A program made the translations under genes and the position numbers. The notes under the pieces are model-generated. The model made no database searches and had not been told where the DNA came from. It saw nothing but the letters and a program-made list of their open reading frames with translations. From assembly GCF_016925495.1 (NCBI RefSeq), contig NZ_CP070491.1, positions 1,922,001-1,986,000 of the forward strand: a stretch of 64,000 nt of DNA, given 5' to 3'. This DNA comes from Methylococcus sp. EFPC2 (GTDB taxonomy: Bacteria > Pseudomonadota > Gammaproteobacteria > Methylococcales > Methylococcaceae). Shown here piece by piece: positions 46,862-57,036 of this stretch. Numbering within the stretch: position 1 is the stretch's first letter; each line of letters opens with the position of its first letter.

Positions 46862-48607
46862 TCACGACTGGGCTGACTGCCGCGCGGCCGGTCTGGCGGC
46901 GATGATTTCCCATTCCCAGCGTCCTTCCGGCAGCAGCCGCAACAAGGCATCGTGGTTCTCGATGCGTTCGTCTTCCCCGCGCAGACCTGCCCGGCCTATG
47001 GTCAGATAGGTGATCGCCCGGTCGGTGAACATCTGCATGAGCTGGCGCGTCGTCGCCGGATCCGCCTCGGTGCTCGGATGCTCCAACACCACGAAGCGGG
47101 GCGCGGCGAGCAGAACGCGCGCGAAAGACACGGCTCTCTGCTCGTCTATCGACAAGACGCTGTCCCAGTTGCGCTCCACATCCAGCCATCCTACACGCGC
47201 CAGCATGGACTCCAGTCCCAGGGAGCGAAGGATCTCCAGGATGTGTTCGTCGGATGTCGCGCCCTTTCCGGGGCCGCCGTCCAGCGCTTCGCGCAACGTG
47301 CCGGGTGGGAGATAAGGCCGCTCGGGCAGGAACAGGATGCGGTCCAGCCGCGGACGTATCACCTTGCCGGTGCCGGTATCCAATATGCCTAAGGTGGCCT
47401 TGAACAGTGCGTACTGGGCCCGCTCGTCGGTCCCGGTGATCAAGACCCGCGTGCCGTGCGGGATCGTTACCGTCAGATCGCGAATCAGATCCTGATGACC
47501 GCCGGTCGGCGACATGATCGTCAAATGCTCGTAGGCGACCTTGTCGTTGTCTTCCACATAAGTCGTGCCCGACGACGTTTCCGCCTGGGCCAGTTGAATT
47601 TCGTACCAGAGATTGATCAGGCGCTCGATCACCGCGGCGTAGGAGGAAATGGACTGGAACTGGGTGATGATGAGAGAAAAGGCGCCGATCAGCATCGAAA
47701 ACGCCATCACCGATTGGGTGATGACACCGAACTCGGCATCGCCCTGGATGAACAGCGGGGCCACAATCAGGATGGGAATGAGCTGCACCAGATAGTTGTA
47801 GCCGGTAGTGAAATAGCCCAGATTCCGGTTGACCACGATGATCTTGCGAAAATTGCCGACCACGCTGTCGAAGCGCGAGCCGAGCCGGCTCAGCAGACGG
47901 TGCTCCTGGTGCAATTGGGCGATCGACTCCGCGCGTTCCCGCACATGGATCAGGCCCGAGCGAAAATCGGCCTCCTTGTCCAGTTGCTGGTAATTGAGCC
48001 CCACCAAAGGACGACCGAGCACCACCGTCAAATACGAACCCAGCAAGGCGTAAGCCACCGCGACCACGAACAGGCCGGGGCTGATGGACCACAGCACCCC
48101 TGAAAATGCGGCCACGGTGAAGACCCCGTTGAGCCCCATGAGGGCGAAGGACAGCGTGGTGGTCGTGAAGGTGCGCACGTCGTCGGCAATGCGCTGATCG
48201 GGATTTTCGAACCCGCTGCTCTTGATGAGCGGGTCGTTGATCCGGTAATAGGTGGGGTATTGCAGATAAAGCTCCAGCAAGCGCCGGGTCATCCAGTCCC
48301 GCCATAAGAGGCCGAGGCGCTCTTCGGTATAGCGCAGCCATACCGCCACGCCGGTCGAAACGGCGAAGACCCCGACATAAAGCAGCGCCTGATGCAAATA
48401 GGCCGACATGTCCCGCCCCGCGATGGCGGTCATGAAATCCCGGCCGACATAGCTGTTGACGATGTTGAGGCCGTTGATGCCCAGCAGCAGGGTGATCAGC
48501 ATCACGAACCAGCGGATTGCCCTGCCACCGACTTCCGAACGGGCGAAATCCCGCATCAGCTCGACGATCAAGCCCCACCCTTGCTCGTTTATGGGAATGT
48601 TCAGCAT
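46862..48607 (-). CDS. ABC exporter-like protein (SbmA/BacA-type TMD) with degenerate ATPase domain
   Basis: A protein of 581 residues. Residues 1-340 are an ABC_membrane_2/SbmA-type transmembrane domain (WRDWMTRRLLELYLQYPTYYRI, NPDQRIADDVRTF, the Q-L-x-H region). The C-terminal part aligns with a nucleotide-binding domain but key residues are gone: the Walker A position reads ITGTDERAQYALFK (no GK[ST]), the Q-loop is FLPERPYLP, the signature LSIDEQRAVSFAR, the Walker B/catalytic Glu FVVLEHPSTEAD, and the H-loop IGRAGLR. Functional members of this family move peptides or B12. This one probably cannot hydrolyse ATP normally. Confidence 0.88.
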   Translation of the reverse strand: MLNIPINEQGWGLIVELMRDFARSEVGGRAIRWFVMLITLLLGINGLNIVNSYVGRDFMTAIAGRDMSAYLHQALLYVGVFAVSTGVAVWLRYTEERLGLLWRDWMTRRLLELYLQYPTYYRINDPLIKSSGFENPDQRIADDVRTFTTTTLSFALMGLNGVFTVAAFSGVLWSISPGLFVVAVAYALLGSYLTVVLGRPLVGLNYQQLDKEADFRSGLIHVRERAESIAQLHQEHRLLSRLGSRFDSVVGNFRKIIVVNRNLGYFTTGYNYLVQLIPILIVAPLFIQGDAEFGVITQSVMAFSMLIGAFSLIITQFQSISSYAAVIERLINLWYEIQLAQAETSSGTTYVEDNDKVAYEHLTIMSPTGGHQDLIRDLTVTIPHGTRVLITGTDERAQYALFKATLGILDTGTGKVIRPRLDRILFLPERPYLPPGTLREALDGGPGKGATSDEHILEILRSLGLESMLARVGWLDVERNWDSVLSIDEQRAVSFARVLLAAPRFVVLEHPSTEADPATTRQLMQMFTDRAITYLTIGRAGLRGEDERIENHDALLRLLPEGRWEWEIIAARPAARQSAQS

Positions 48608-48920
48608 GTTGCCCTCTTCTTGTTGTTGTCCCGGCGCGGCGGGAACACCGACCGGCGCCTACTCCCTCCACCGTGGTCGGGCCCATAGCAAGATTGCCGT
48701 TTCATGACGACCTCCTCGCGCCCGCATTATCTACGATCGGCGGCCTGAACGGCAGGCTGGGGTAGACGATGTGCGGACTTCGAAGAAAGAGCTGGGCTTG
48801 ACCGTAAGGAAGAGAGAACCGGCGGTTGGGTCACGGGCCCGCAAAAACGGGCTTGCGGAGAGCCATGCCTAGGCCGCAGGGGTTGGCCCGATAGCGGACC
48901 GGCCACACGGAAGCGCAGGA

Positions 48921-49261
48921 CTAGCGGTGGCCCCCATGAAAATGCGGGCGCAAGCCGGGCGGGCGGGGGGCAAAAGGCCGGTAAGGACGATAGTAAGGAG
49001 AGCGGGGTCGATATTCCCGGTACTGCCAGCTGGGATACCCGTAGCCATAATAGCCCGGACCGTAATAGCCCGGACCATAGCGATAGCCGTAGCCGTAACC
49101 TGGACCGTAGCTGTACGGATAGGTGTAGCGGTAAGGATAACCGCCCTGATACCGACTCCGTAGGAGACACCCGTGGTGCCGCAGCCCGCCAACACCAGGG
49201 TTAAAGCCATGAGCGCCGAAGCCACCGCGACACGCAGCGTTTTTCGTGCGGGAACGAACAT
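48921..49261 (-). pseudogene. Frameshifted Tyr/Gly/Pro-rich lipoprotein gene
   Basis: The reading frame starting at 49261 gives a lipoprotein signal (VASALMALTLVLAGCGTTG). The continuation expected for this type of protein, rich in Tyr, Gly and Pro (GYPYRYTYPYSYGPGYGYGY and onward to FHGGHR), lies in a different frame ending at 48921. One missing base near 49160, in the region that reads GGAGTCGGTATCAGG, would join them. Total length is 341 bases, one short of a multiple of three, so a single-base deletion or sequencing error fits. A real frameshift event cannot be excluded. Confidence 0.65.
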
Positions 49262-49347
49262 TGACTGTTTTCCGAGTGAGTGAGACACGGCATTAGACCG
49301 GATTATCCTCGTGGCGCTCCCTATCTCGCAGGAGAAATCGATCCGGC

Positions 49348-50082
49348 TCAGGCCGGCTTCCGGGCGGTCACCACGGCATTGACCCCGTGCCGGTATTCCA
49401 CGGCGACATCGACGCAGCCCAGCGAGCGCAGCGATTCGAGTGCGGGGGCCAGACGCATGATGTGATCGGGCGATTCGTCGCTGAACAAATGCAGGATCCA
49501 CTGCTCCAGCACGTCGAGGCGTTGCATGCGGGTCAGTTCGCGAAAATAACCGCGAACTTCCTCTTGGGTCAGGCGGCATTGCTCGCGCACGTCATCCAAG
49601 GCATAGCGATCGCCGTTGACGAACAAGCCGCCGGGCTTGAGCACGCGGAAGATTTCCTGCAACACCTCGAGGCGATAGGTCGCGAAAAAATTGTGCAGCA
49701 CATAGGCGCTGGCCACCGCATCGAAGCGGGCATCCGGCTGCGACCGCAGGGTCGTCAAGGCGTCCTGCTCCAGCAGGGTCAGACGGCCCTGATCCAGCCA
49801 CCGCGAGAGATTGCGCCTGGCCTGGTTGAGCATGGTGGGCTCGCTATCCATCGCCAGCAACCGGATGTCGTCTCGGCCGCTCAACAAGGCGATGCTGGTG
49901 ATGCCGGTGCCGCAGCCGATCTCCAACACCTCGATGGGATCGGGCCGCGGCGGAAGTTCGGCGACGCGTGCGCCCACGCGCAAGCTGATGTCCGGCGCGC
50001 TTGGACAAATGATTTTGAGCAATTCGTAGTGTTCGCCTATCAGTCCGGCGAAGAGCTGTTCGACCTGTTTTTGGGCTTGCAT
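49348..50082 (-). CDS. SAM-dependent methyltransferase
   Basis: A class I methyltransferase of 244 residues. SAM-binding motif I is VLEIGCGTGITSIAL, the acidic strand end LLAMDSEPTML follows, and motif post-I includes DAVASAYVLHNFFATYR and LKPGGLFVNGDRYAL. The substrate cannot be predicted. It stands alone between the lipoprotein remnant and atpD. Confidence 0.88.
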   Translation of the reverse strand: MQAQKQVEQLFAGLIGEHYELLKIICPSAPDISLRVGARVAELPPRPDPIEVLEIGCGTGITSIALLSGRDDIRLLAMDSEPTMLNQARRNLSRWLDQGRLTLLEQDALTTLRSQPDARFDAVASAYVLHNFFATYRLEVLQEIFRVLKPGGLFVNGDRYALDDVREQCRLTQEEVRGYFRELTRMQRLDVLEQWILHLFSDESPDHIMRLAPALESLRSLGCVDVAVEYRHGVNAVVTARKPA

Positions 50083-50230
50083 GGGGTGAAGTCTTTAGAA
50101 ATCCGGGAACGCTCGCCAGCCGGTTGAAACTGCGGGTGAACCCAGCGGGTTTGAGGGATGCGGACAATATCAGGAATGGTGGCCAGGATAAACCGCAGGG
50201 CCGACGCCACCCCGCCGGACTGGACGTGGC

Positions 50231-51649
<1,419 letters not shown>

Positions 51650-51833
51650 CTATCGCTTAATTCTCGTCCCGCGGCTAACGCAGCAGGGGTTTGCGCCGGG
51701 CTCCCTTGTGGCGACGGCCGGCGAACCGGCCCGCTCAGTGGCCCCTAGGCCGGCGTGTAGCCCCGCTTTGGCCAAGCCGTCACCGCAGCGCTATGATCCA
51801 ACATGAGCTTAACAACTTGAGCACGGAGTAAAA

Positions 51834-52370
51834 ATGTCCGCAAAGAAAACGCTAAACGCCGCGATGACCGCCACGGCCCTGGTCGTCGGCGCCCAAATTT
51901 ATCCGGCGGTGGGGGTCGCGGGCCTCCCTGCAACCTCGCTGGATATCGCGCTCAATCAAGCCTCATGCCCTGCCGGCCAAAACATACCGATGGAGGTCAC
52001 TCGTCTGCGCGACGACATCGCCCATGCCGCCAGCGTGGACGAAGCGCGGACCCTGGCGCTGGCGCCCACCGACGCCGCGCTGCAGGCCGTAAGCAGGGCG
52101 CGCTACGTGATGCCGCTGAGCGAGGATCTGCAGCAGGCTCAAACTCGGCTCGAAGAACAGCGCTCGCGCATCAACGCCGCCGCAACCCCGCGCCGGGTCG
52201 CCGACGAGTTTGCCGGGATGACGGTAGCGGGCCTGGACGATGACCGGCTGATCCATGCCAAGGTCGGCAGCCACGGTTGCAGCTATTCGTCCGGCGAGAC
52301 CATCGCGATCGTGATCGGGCTGATACTCGGCATCATCCCCGGCCTGATACTCCTGGTCGTGCTTTGCTGA
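51834..52370 (+). CDS. Secreted or membrane-anchored hypothetical protein
   Basis: A protein of 178 residues. It has an N-terminal signal-like segment (AAMTATALVVGAQIYPAVGVA), a helical middle with Q-A-x-T-R repeats (EDLQQAQTRLEEQRSRINA) and a C-terminal membrane anchor (TIAIVIGLILGIIPGLILLVVLC) after a Cys-containing loop (GSHGCSYSSG). The C-terminal anchor resembles short Gly-rich helices of YqaE-type proteins. Function is not known. Confidence 0.7.
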   Translation: MSAKKTLNAAMTATALVVGAQIYPAVGVAGLPATSLDIALNQASCPAGQNIPMEVTRLRDDIAHAASVDEARTLALAPTDAALQAVSRARYVMPLSEDLQQAQTRLEEQRSRINAAATPRRVADEFAGMTVAGLDDDRLIHAKVGSHGCSYSSGETIAIVIGLILGIIPGLILLVVLC

Positions 52371-52429
52371 CCGCGCACGCAAGCCGCCCGACACGGAATA
52401 TTCCGGCACTCAGGCCGGCATTGATCGGG

Positions 52430-53407
52430 TCAGGCCGCATCGGACTCGACCGCGGCCTCGATCGCAAGCTCACGGGCGTCTGAGTCCGCCGGTCGCAGAC
52501 GCCACCACGCGGCGAGCAGGCTGCCGATGATGGAATGGAAGCTCGCCGAGATCGCCGAGGGGACCGGCGCCAGCGCCATTTGCGGAAAACTGGCGCGGGC
52601 CAGGACGGCACCCAGACCGGAATTCTGCATGCCGACTTCGATGGAGATCGTGCGGCAAGTCCTTTCCTGCAACTTCAGCATACGCGCCATGGCGTAGCCC
52701 AAGGCAAATCCGCCCAGGTGCAGAAGCGCGACGGCGCTGAGCAATTTCAGCGCGGAGGTCCTCACCGTATCCGCATTGGCTCCGATCACACTGGCGCAGA
52801 TCAACGCGATGAAGATCACCGAGACGAAGGGCGCGACCGGCGTCACCGCGCTGACCAGACGCGGAGTGTAGCGGTTCAGCAGCATGCCCAGCAGGACCGG
52901 CAAGGCCACCACCTGCAGCGTATTGACGAACAGGCTCCAGGCATCGACCGTCACATAGGCGCCCGCCAGCCATTTGGTCAGTAGCGGAGTCATCACCACC
53001 GCCGCGAAAGTCGAGCAAAGAGTCATCAGCACCGAAAGCGCAACGTCGGCGCGCGCGATGTAACTCACCACGTTGGAAGCGGTGCCGCACGGGCAGCAGG
53101 CCACGAGGATGAGACCGACGGCCAACTGCGGTTCGAGTGCCAGGCCCTGGGCGATCGACCAACCCAGCAGGGGCATGATGGAAAAATGCGCGATGACGCC
53201 GATCAAGACCTGCCGAGGCATGCGGGCGACCCGGCGGAAATCCTGGAAGCTCAGGGTGATGCCCATGCCTATCATGATGGCGGCGAGCCCCCACACGATC
53301 ATGGTTCCGCTGAACCAGGTGAACCAATGGGGATAAACCAAGGCAAGACCGCTACAGGTCAGCACCCAGAAAGGGAACAGATTGGCGAGCAGATTGAATA
53401 GACGCAT
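52430..53407 (-). CDS. Bile acid:sodium symporter family transporter
   Basis: An integral membrane protein of 325 residues with about ten segments. Typical BASS motifs are GLAAIMIGMGITLSFQDF, LVACCPCGTASNVVSYIARAD and TISIEVGMQNSGLGAVLA. Members carry organic anions, pantoate or pyruvate with sodium. The GTG at 53410 is an alternative start. The substrate is not shown. Confidence 0.93.
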   Translation of the reverse strand: MRLFNLLANLFPFWVLTCSGLALVYPHWFTWFSGTMIVWGLAAIMIGMGITLSFQDFRRVARMPRQVLIGVIAHFSIMPLLGWSIAQGLALEPQLAVGLILVACCPCGTASNVVSYIARADVALSVLMTLCSTFAAVVMTPLLTKWLAGAYVTVDAWSLFVNTLQVVALPVLLGMLLNRYTPRLVSAVTPVAPFVSVIFIALICASVIGANADTVRTSALKLLSAVALLHLGGFALGYAMARMLKLQERTCRTISIEVGMQNSGLGAVLARASFPQMALAPVPSAISASFHSIIGSLLAAWWRLRPADSDARELAIEAAVESDAA

Positions 53408-53552
53408 CACGTGGATCGATGGCGGAGTTTAAAAGGGCGCCAAGAGTAACATGAGGGGGGAGCGGGTTGAAAAATCCGGGCTAGGCGATAGAAAATGCAG
53501 CTGCAGTGGAAATACCTCTCGGTCAACGAAACGACTTTCGTAAGGGGGAAGC

Positions 53553-53801
53553 ATGCTCAGCATCGGCGACATCGCGGACATTCCGCCACCCCACGTCGGC
53601 CCTCAGTACAAAATCGGGGTCACCATCAACACCACCTTCAACCACGGAATCTGCAAGGCCGAGATCGTCGGCATTACCAATCGCGTCGGCGAATATACCT
53701 ACGACGTAGTTCTGCTTACCGACTGCAACAGCCGGTCGGGTGTCATTCCTGCCGGTACCCGGACCTGGGTATATATCGAACAAATCACGACGATTTCATG
53801 A
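53553..53801 (+). CDS. Small hypothetical protein
   Basis: A protein of 82 residues with a strong AGGGGGAA site before the ATG. It is beta-rich (KIGVTINTTFN, YTYDVVLLTDCN, TRTWVYIEQI), and has no signal peptide or known motif. It starts 145 bases from the divergent transporter gene. Confidence 0.6.
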   Translation: MLSIGDIADIPPPHVGPQYKIGVTINTTFNHGICKAEIVGITNRVGEYTYDVVLLTDCNSRSGVIPAGTRTWVYIEQITTIS

Positions 53802-53900
53802 GACTCGGGGGATCCGGCACCTTCGCTGCCGGAGCATGGGAGGTCAGGACAGGATGACCGAACACCCGTCCCGGACCGAGGCGTAATCTGAAAACCCAAA

Positions 53901-53934
53901 GGAGGGCTCCCCGACGCTCGCCGGGGAGCCCTCC
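53901..53934 (-). terminator. Long hairpin terminator
   Basis: A perfect 13-bp stem, GGAGGGCTCCCCG with its complement (53901-53913 and 53922-53934), encloses an 8-base loop. On the minus strand it is followed by TTTGGGTTTT. It ends the SmbP-like gene and may also stop the small gene at 53553-53801. Confidence 0.75.
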
Positions 53935-53984
53935 CTACCCTTCTGGATACGATAGCGCGGCAGGCGCGCTATCGATCGAGCGCC

Positions 53985-54353
53985 TTATGAACCGCCGCCG
54001 AACTTGGGCGCCGCCGGCTGCTTCATTTCCGCGATCGCTTCCTCCACGGCTTGCGTGCCTTCGGCAATCTTTCCGGCCTTGGCTTCGTTGACCGCGGTTC
54101 TCAATTTGCCCACGATACGCTGCATGGCAGGAGAAGACCGCTTGTCGTTCTGTTCCTTCGCCTGCTTCAAGGCTTCCTCGGCGCCCTGTTCAAAGGCCGC
54201 GGCATTGCCCTGTTTGCCGTCAGCGACCGCTTTTTCCGAATGCGCCTTGATCTGCGAAAAATCGATGCTCATGGGAGCACCCGCAGCCTGCGCAACGCTG
54301 GCGGAAAAGAAAGAAGAGACCAGCAAGGCGGTAAATACATGATACGGCTTCAT
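53985..54353 (-). CDS. SmbP-like small periplasmic protein
   Basis: A protein of 122 residues with a signal peptide (LLVSSFFSASVAQAAG) and a helical mature part with two related segments (SEKAVADGKQGNAAAFEQGAEEALKQAK and VGKLRTAVNEAKAGKIAEGTQAVEEAI). The pattern matches the Nitrosomonas small metal-binding protein, but the His residues that bind metal there are nearly absent here. It may be a structural relative without metal binding. The ATG at 54353 follows GAGGA. Confidence 0.75.
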   Translation of the reverse strand: MKPYHVFTALLVSSFFSASVAQAAGAPMSIDFSQIKAHSEKAVADGKQGNAAAFEQGAEEALKQAKEQNDKRSSPAMQRIVGKLRTAVNEAKAGKIAEGTQAVEEAIAEMKQPAAPKFGGGS

Positions 54354-54676
54354 CAAAATGTCCTCGGTAGGATACGGATAAGTCTTGCGACGCGATCAAC
54401 GTATGATTCGTTGGACGCTCCGGGTAAGCCGATGGGCTCAACGGAGAGGCCAGGATTCATCACGTTATTCGATAGAAAGCGATCTCCGTGCCAATCATTT
54501 GATTGAATTAAATTTCAATTAAATCATTGTCTTGAGATATACAAAGAGACTAAAACCGAATCGGGCCCGCCCAAGTGACCATGAGATATCATGAAATCAC
54601 GAAATACCGTGACATCAGCCGATGGGAAGACAGAATCGCCTGAAGCCTGTCTTGCGACAACTCGAGGACCCCGCCG
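54354..54676. other. Intergenic region between SmbP-like gene and ygiD
   Basis: This divergent gap of 323 bases has no supported gene. It is AT-rich near 54500-54530 with an imperfect inverted repeat (TGATTGAATT and AATTAAATCA arms around 54500-54526), a plausible regulator site or promoter for ygiD. No clear -35/-10 pair was fixed. Confidence 0.4.
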
Positions 54677-55489
54677 ATGACCTACCCGCTTGTCAGCACC
54701 GACTTTTCCGCTCCGTCCGGAAAAATGCCGGCATTGTTCATCGGGCACGGCAGTCCGATGAATGCGATCGAGGATACCGAATTCAGCCGCACCTGGGCCG
54801 AGATCGGACGCTCGCTTCCCAGACCCGAGGCGATACTCTGCATCTCCGCGCACTGGGAAACCGACGGCACGCGGATCACGGCCATGGATGGTCCCAGGAC
54901 CATCCATGATTTCTACGGATTTCCCAAGCCGCTGTACGAGGTTCAATACCCCGCGGCCGGCAACCCCGACTTGGCCCGGTGGATCACCGGGCACGTGGAC
55001 TGCACGCGGATCGCAGACGACTTCGACTGGGGATTGGATCACGGCGCCTGGTCGGTTTTGTGCCGATTATTTCCCGAGGCCGACATTCCGGTGGTGCAAC
55101 TCAGCCTGGACCGCACTCAACCTCCCGCCTTCCATTACCAACTGGGGAGAGCCTTGCGGGCCTTGCGAACCCGCGGCGTATTGATCATCGGCAGCGGGAA
55201 CATCGTCCACAACCTGGGCACGCTGGTTTGGAAGGACGTCGCCCACGATTGGGCGCTCGCTTTCGACGAACATATTCGAGGTCTGATCGTGACGGGAGAC
55301 CACGACGCCATCGTCCATTACCAGCGACTGGGAGACACGGCGCGCAAGTCGGTGCCGACGAACGAGCACTTTCTGCCGTTGCTCTACATCCTGGCCCTGC
55401 AGGACGAGCACGAAAAAATCGGCTTCTACACCGAGAAAGTGACCTTGGGCTCGATTTCCATGCGTTCGCTCATCCTGCCCGGCGCCTAG
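54677..55489 (+). CDS. ygiD: LigB-family 4,5-DOPA dioxygenase-like protein
   Basis: Protein of 270 residues of the YgiD/DODA family, extradiol ring-cleavage dioxygenases acting on DOPA and related catechols. Metal-binding residues appear as FIGHGSPMN and CISAHWETDG, then DHGAWSVLCRLFPEADIPVVQLSLD and VLIIGSGNIVHNLG; the Thr-Asn-Glu-His-Phe segment (TNEHFLPLLY) completes the site. The physiological substrate in this organism is unknown. Confidence 0.92.
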   Translation: MTYPLVSTDFSAPSGKMPALFIGHGSPMNAIEDTEFSRTWAEIGRSLPRPEAILCISAHWETDGTRITAMDGPRTIHDFYGFPKPLYEVQYPAAGNPDLARWITGHVDCTRIADDFDWGLDHGAWSVLCRLFPEADIPVVQLSLDRTQPPAFHYQLGRALRALRTRGVLIIGSGNIVHNLGTLVWKDVAHDWALAFDEHIRGLIVTGDHDAIVHYQRLGDTARKSVPTNEHFLPLLYILALQDEHEKIGFYTEKVTLGSISMRSLILPGA

Positions 55490-55660
55490 TTCGTACTCGA
55501 TAAGGCGAGCCTCGCCCAAGTGTCCGACGAAGCAGAACACCAAGGGGCTCGCGGGCCGAGCCAAGGTGAACCCGTCGGCCCTCCGGCCGCGTCCTCTGAA
55601 CCAGCCGATGACCGGCACTGGGTTAGAATGCCGCACCATCCACAACCCAGACCCGACCGC

Positions 55661-57013
55661 ATGCCCTCGTTACCCGCCCCCGTTCCGCCCGGCTTGCCGC
55701 TGCTCGGCAACCTGCTCGAATTTCGCGCCGGCGCCTATCAGGCCATGCAAAATTGGCACAAGCGGCACGGTGACTTGGTCCATTTCCGCTTGGGGCCGCG
55801 CAGTTTCTATCTGGCGAGCCACCCCGACCTGGTCGAAGAAATCCTGATCGCGCGGCCGGAACAATTCGTCAAAATGTATACGCCGGCACAACCCAGAGGG
55901 CTGGCACTGGTGCTGGGTCAGGGACTAGTCACCAGTACCGGCGCGCTTTGGAAACGCCAGCGCCGGCTGATCCAGCCCTTGTTCGTACGTAGCCGCGTGA
56001 CGGAATATGCCGATGAAATCGTCGCCGCCGGGCGCGTCCTGTTGCAACGATGGCAGGCCCTGGCGCCTGCGGCATCGCTGGACATCGGGGCGGAGATGAT
56101 GAGCACCACGCTGGAAGTCATCACCCGGACGATGTTCAACGCCAGCGTGCAGGACCACCTAGAACGGCTCGCCCCGGCTTTTTCCACCGTTTTGCAATAC
56201 GCGGCCGACGACGTGCGTCTGCCCCTGCGCATACCGCAATGGCTACCCACTCCGCGGAACCGGGCTTTCCGGTATGCGATGGGGGTTCTCGACGGACTGG
56301 TTTATGAGCTGATCGAGGAACGGCGACGGGCAGGAACTCCGCGGGACGACCTGTTGGACCGATTGATGCGGGCGCGCGACGAGGAAACCGGCGAGCCGAT
56401 GAGTGACGAACAGATCCGCGACGAAGTGCTGACCATATTCGCCGCCGGCCACGAAACCACCGCCGTGACCCTGACCTGGGTCTGCTACCTGCTCGCGGCT
56501 CACCCGCAGGTGGCGGCGCGTCTCGAGGCGGAAGTGGACGAAGTGCTGGGAAACCGTGAACCCACGTTGGACGACATTCCCCGGTTGATCTGGACCCGCG
56601 CCGTCGTCGACGAAGCCATGAGGCTTTACCCACCGGCGGCGGTCCTGATCCGCAAGAATACCGGCGAAACCTCGCTGGGAGGCTACCGCATCCGGAAGGA
56701 CGGGCTGGTCATCGTCAATGTCGCCAACATTCATCGCCATCCCGGCTTTTGGGAGATGCCCGACGCCTTCAGCCCGGAGCGCTTCCTGGCAGACGCCGCC
56801 AAACCCGCACACCGCTTGGCCTATATGCCGTTCGGCGCCGGCCACAGGGTCTGCATCGGGAACGCGTTCGCCCTCACCGAAAGCGTGCTGCTCTTGGCCA
56901 TGATGGCCCGGCATCACCGTTTCGATCTTGCGCCCGGCCAGTCGGTCGACCCGGAAATCGAGGTGACGCTACGCCCTCGAGGCGGCTTGCGCTTGACCGT
57001 TTCCAAACGGTGA
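55661..57013 (+). CDS. Cytochrome P450
   Basis: A heme monooxygenase of about 450 residues. Landmarks are the Pro-rich start (PAPVPPGLPLLGN), the I-helix oxygen-binding TIFAAGHETTAV, the ExxR pair in VVDEAMRLYPPA, and the heme-binding FGAGHRVCIG with Cys at residue 398. An in-frame ATG at 55628 would add 11 residues. The family (CYP) number cannot be assigned by eye. It needs a separate reductase, not seen nearby. Confidence 0.95.
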   Translation: MPSLPAPVPPGLPLLGNLLEFRAGAYQAMQNWHKRHGDLVHFRLGPRSFYLASHPDLVEEILIARPEQFVKMYTPAQPRGLALVLGQGLVTSTGALWKRQRRLIQPLFVRSRVTEYADEIVAAGRVLLQRWQALAPAASLDIGAEMMSTTLEVITRTMFNASVQDHLERLAPAFSTVLQYAADDVRLPLRIPQWLPTPRNRAFRYAMGVLDGLVYELIEERRRAGTPRDDLLDRLMRARDEETGEPMSDEQIRDEVLTIFAAGHETTAVTLTWVCYLLAAHPQVAARLEAEVDEVLGNREPTLDDIPRLIWTRAVVDEAMRLYPPAAVLIRKNTGETSLGGYRIRKDGLVIVNVANIHRHPGFWEMPDAFSPERFLADAAKPAHRLAYMPFGAGHRVCIGNAFALTESVLLLAMMARHHRFDLAPGQSVDPEIEVTLRPRGGLRLTVSKR

Positions 57014-57036
57014 ACGGGCCATCAGGCCAGGGACGC

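Noticed and set aside
46728-48686. A 652-codon frame on the minus strand overlapping the ABC transporter in another frame
   Set aside because: It is Arg- and His-rich with no domain, while the other frame shows a clear SbmA-type membrane domain.
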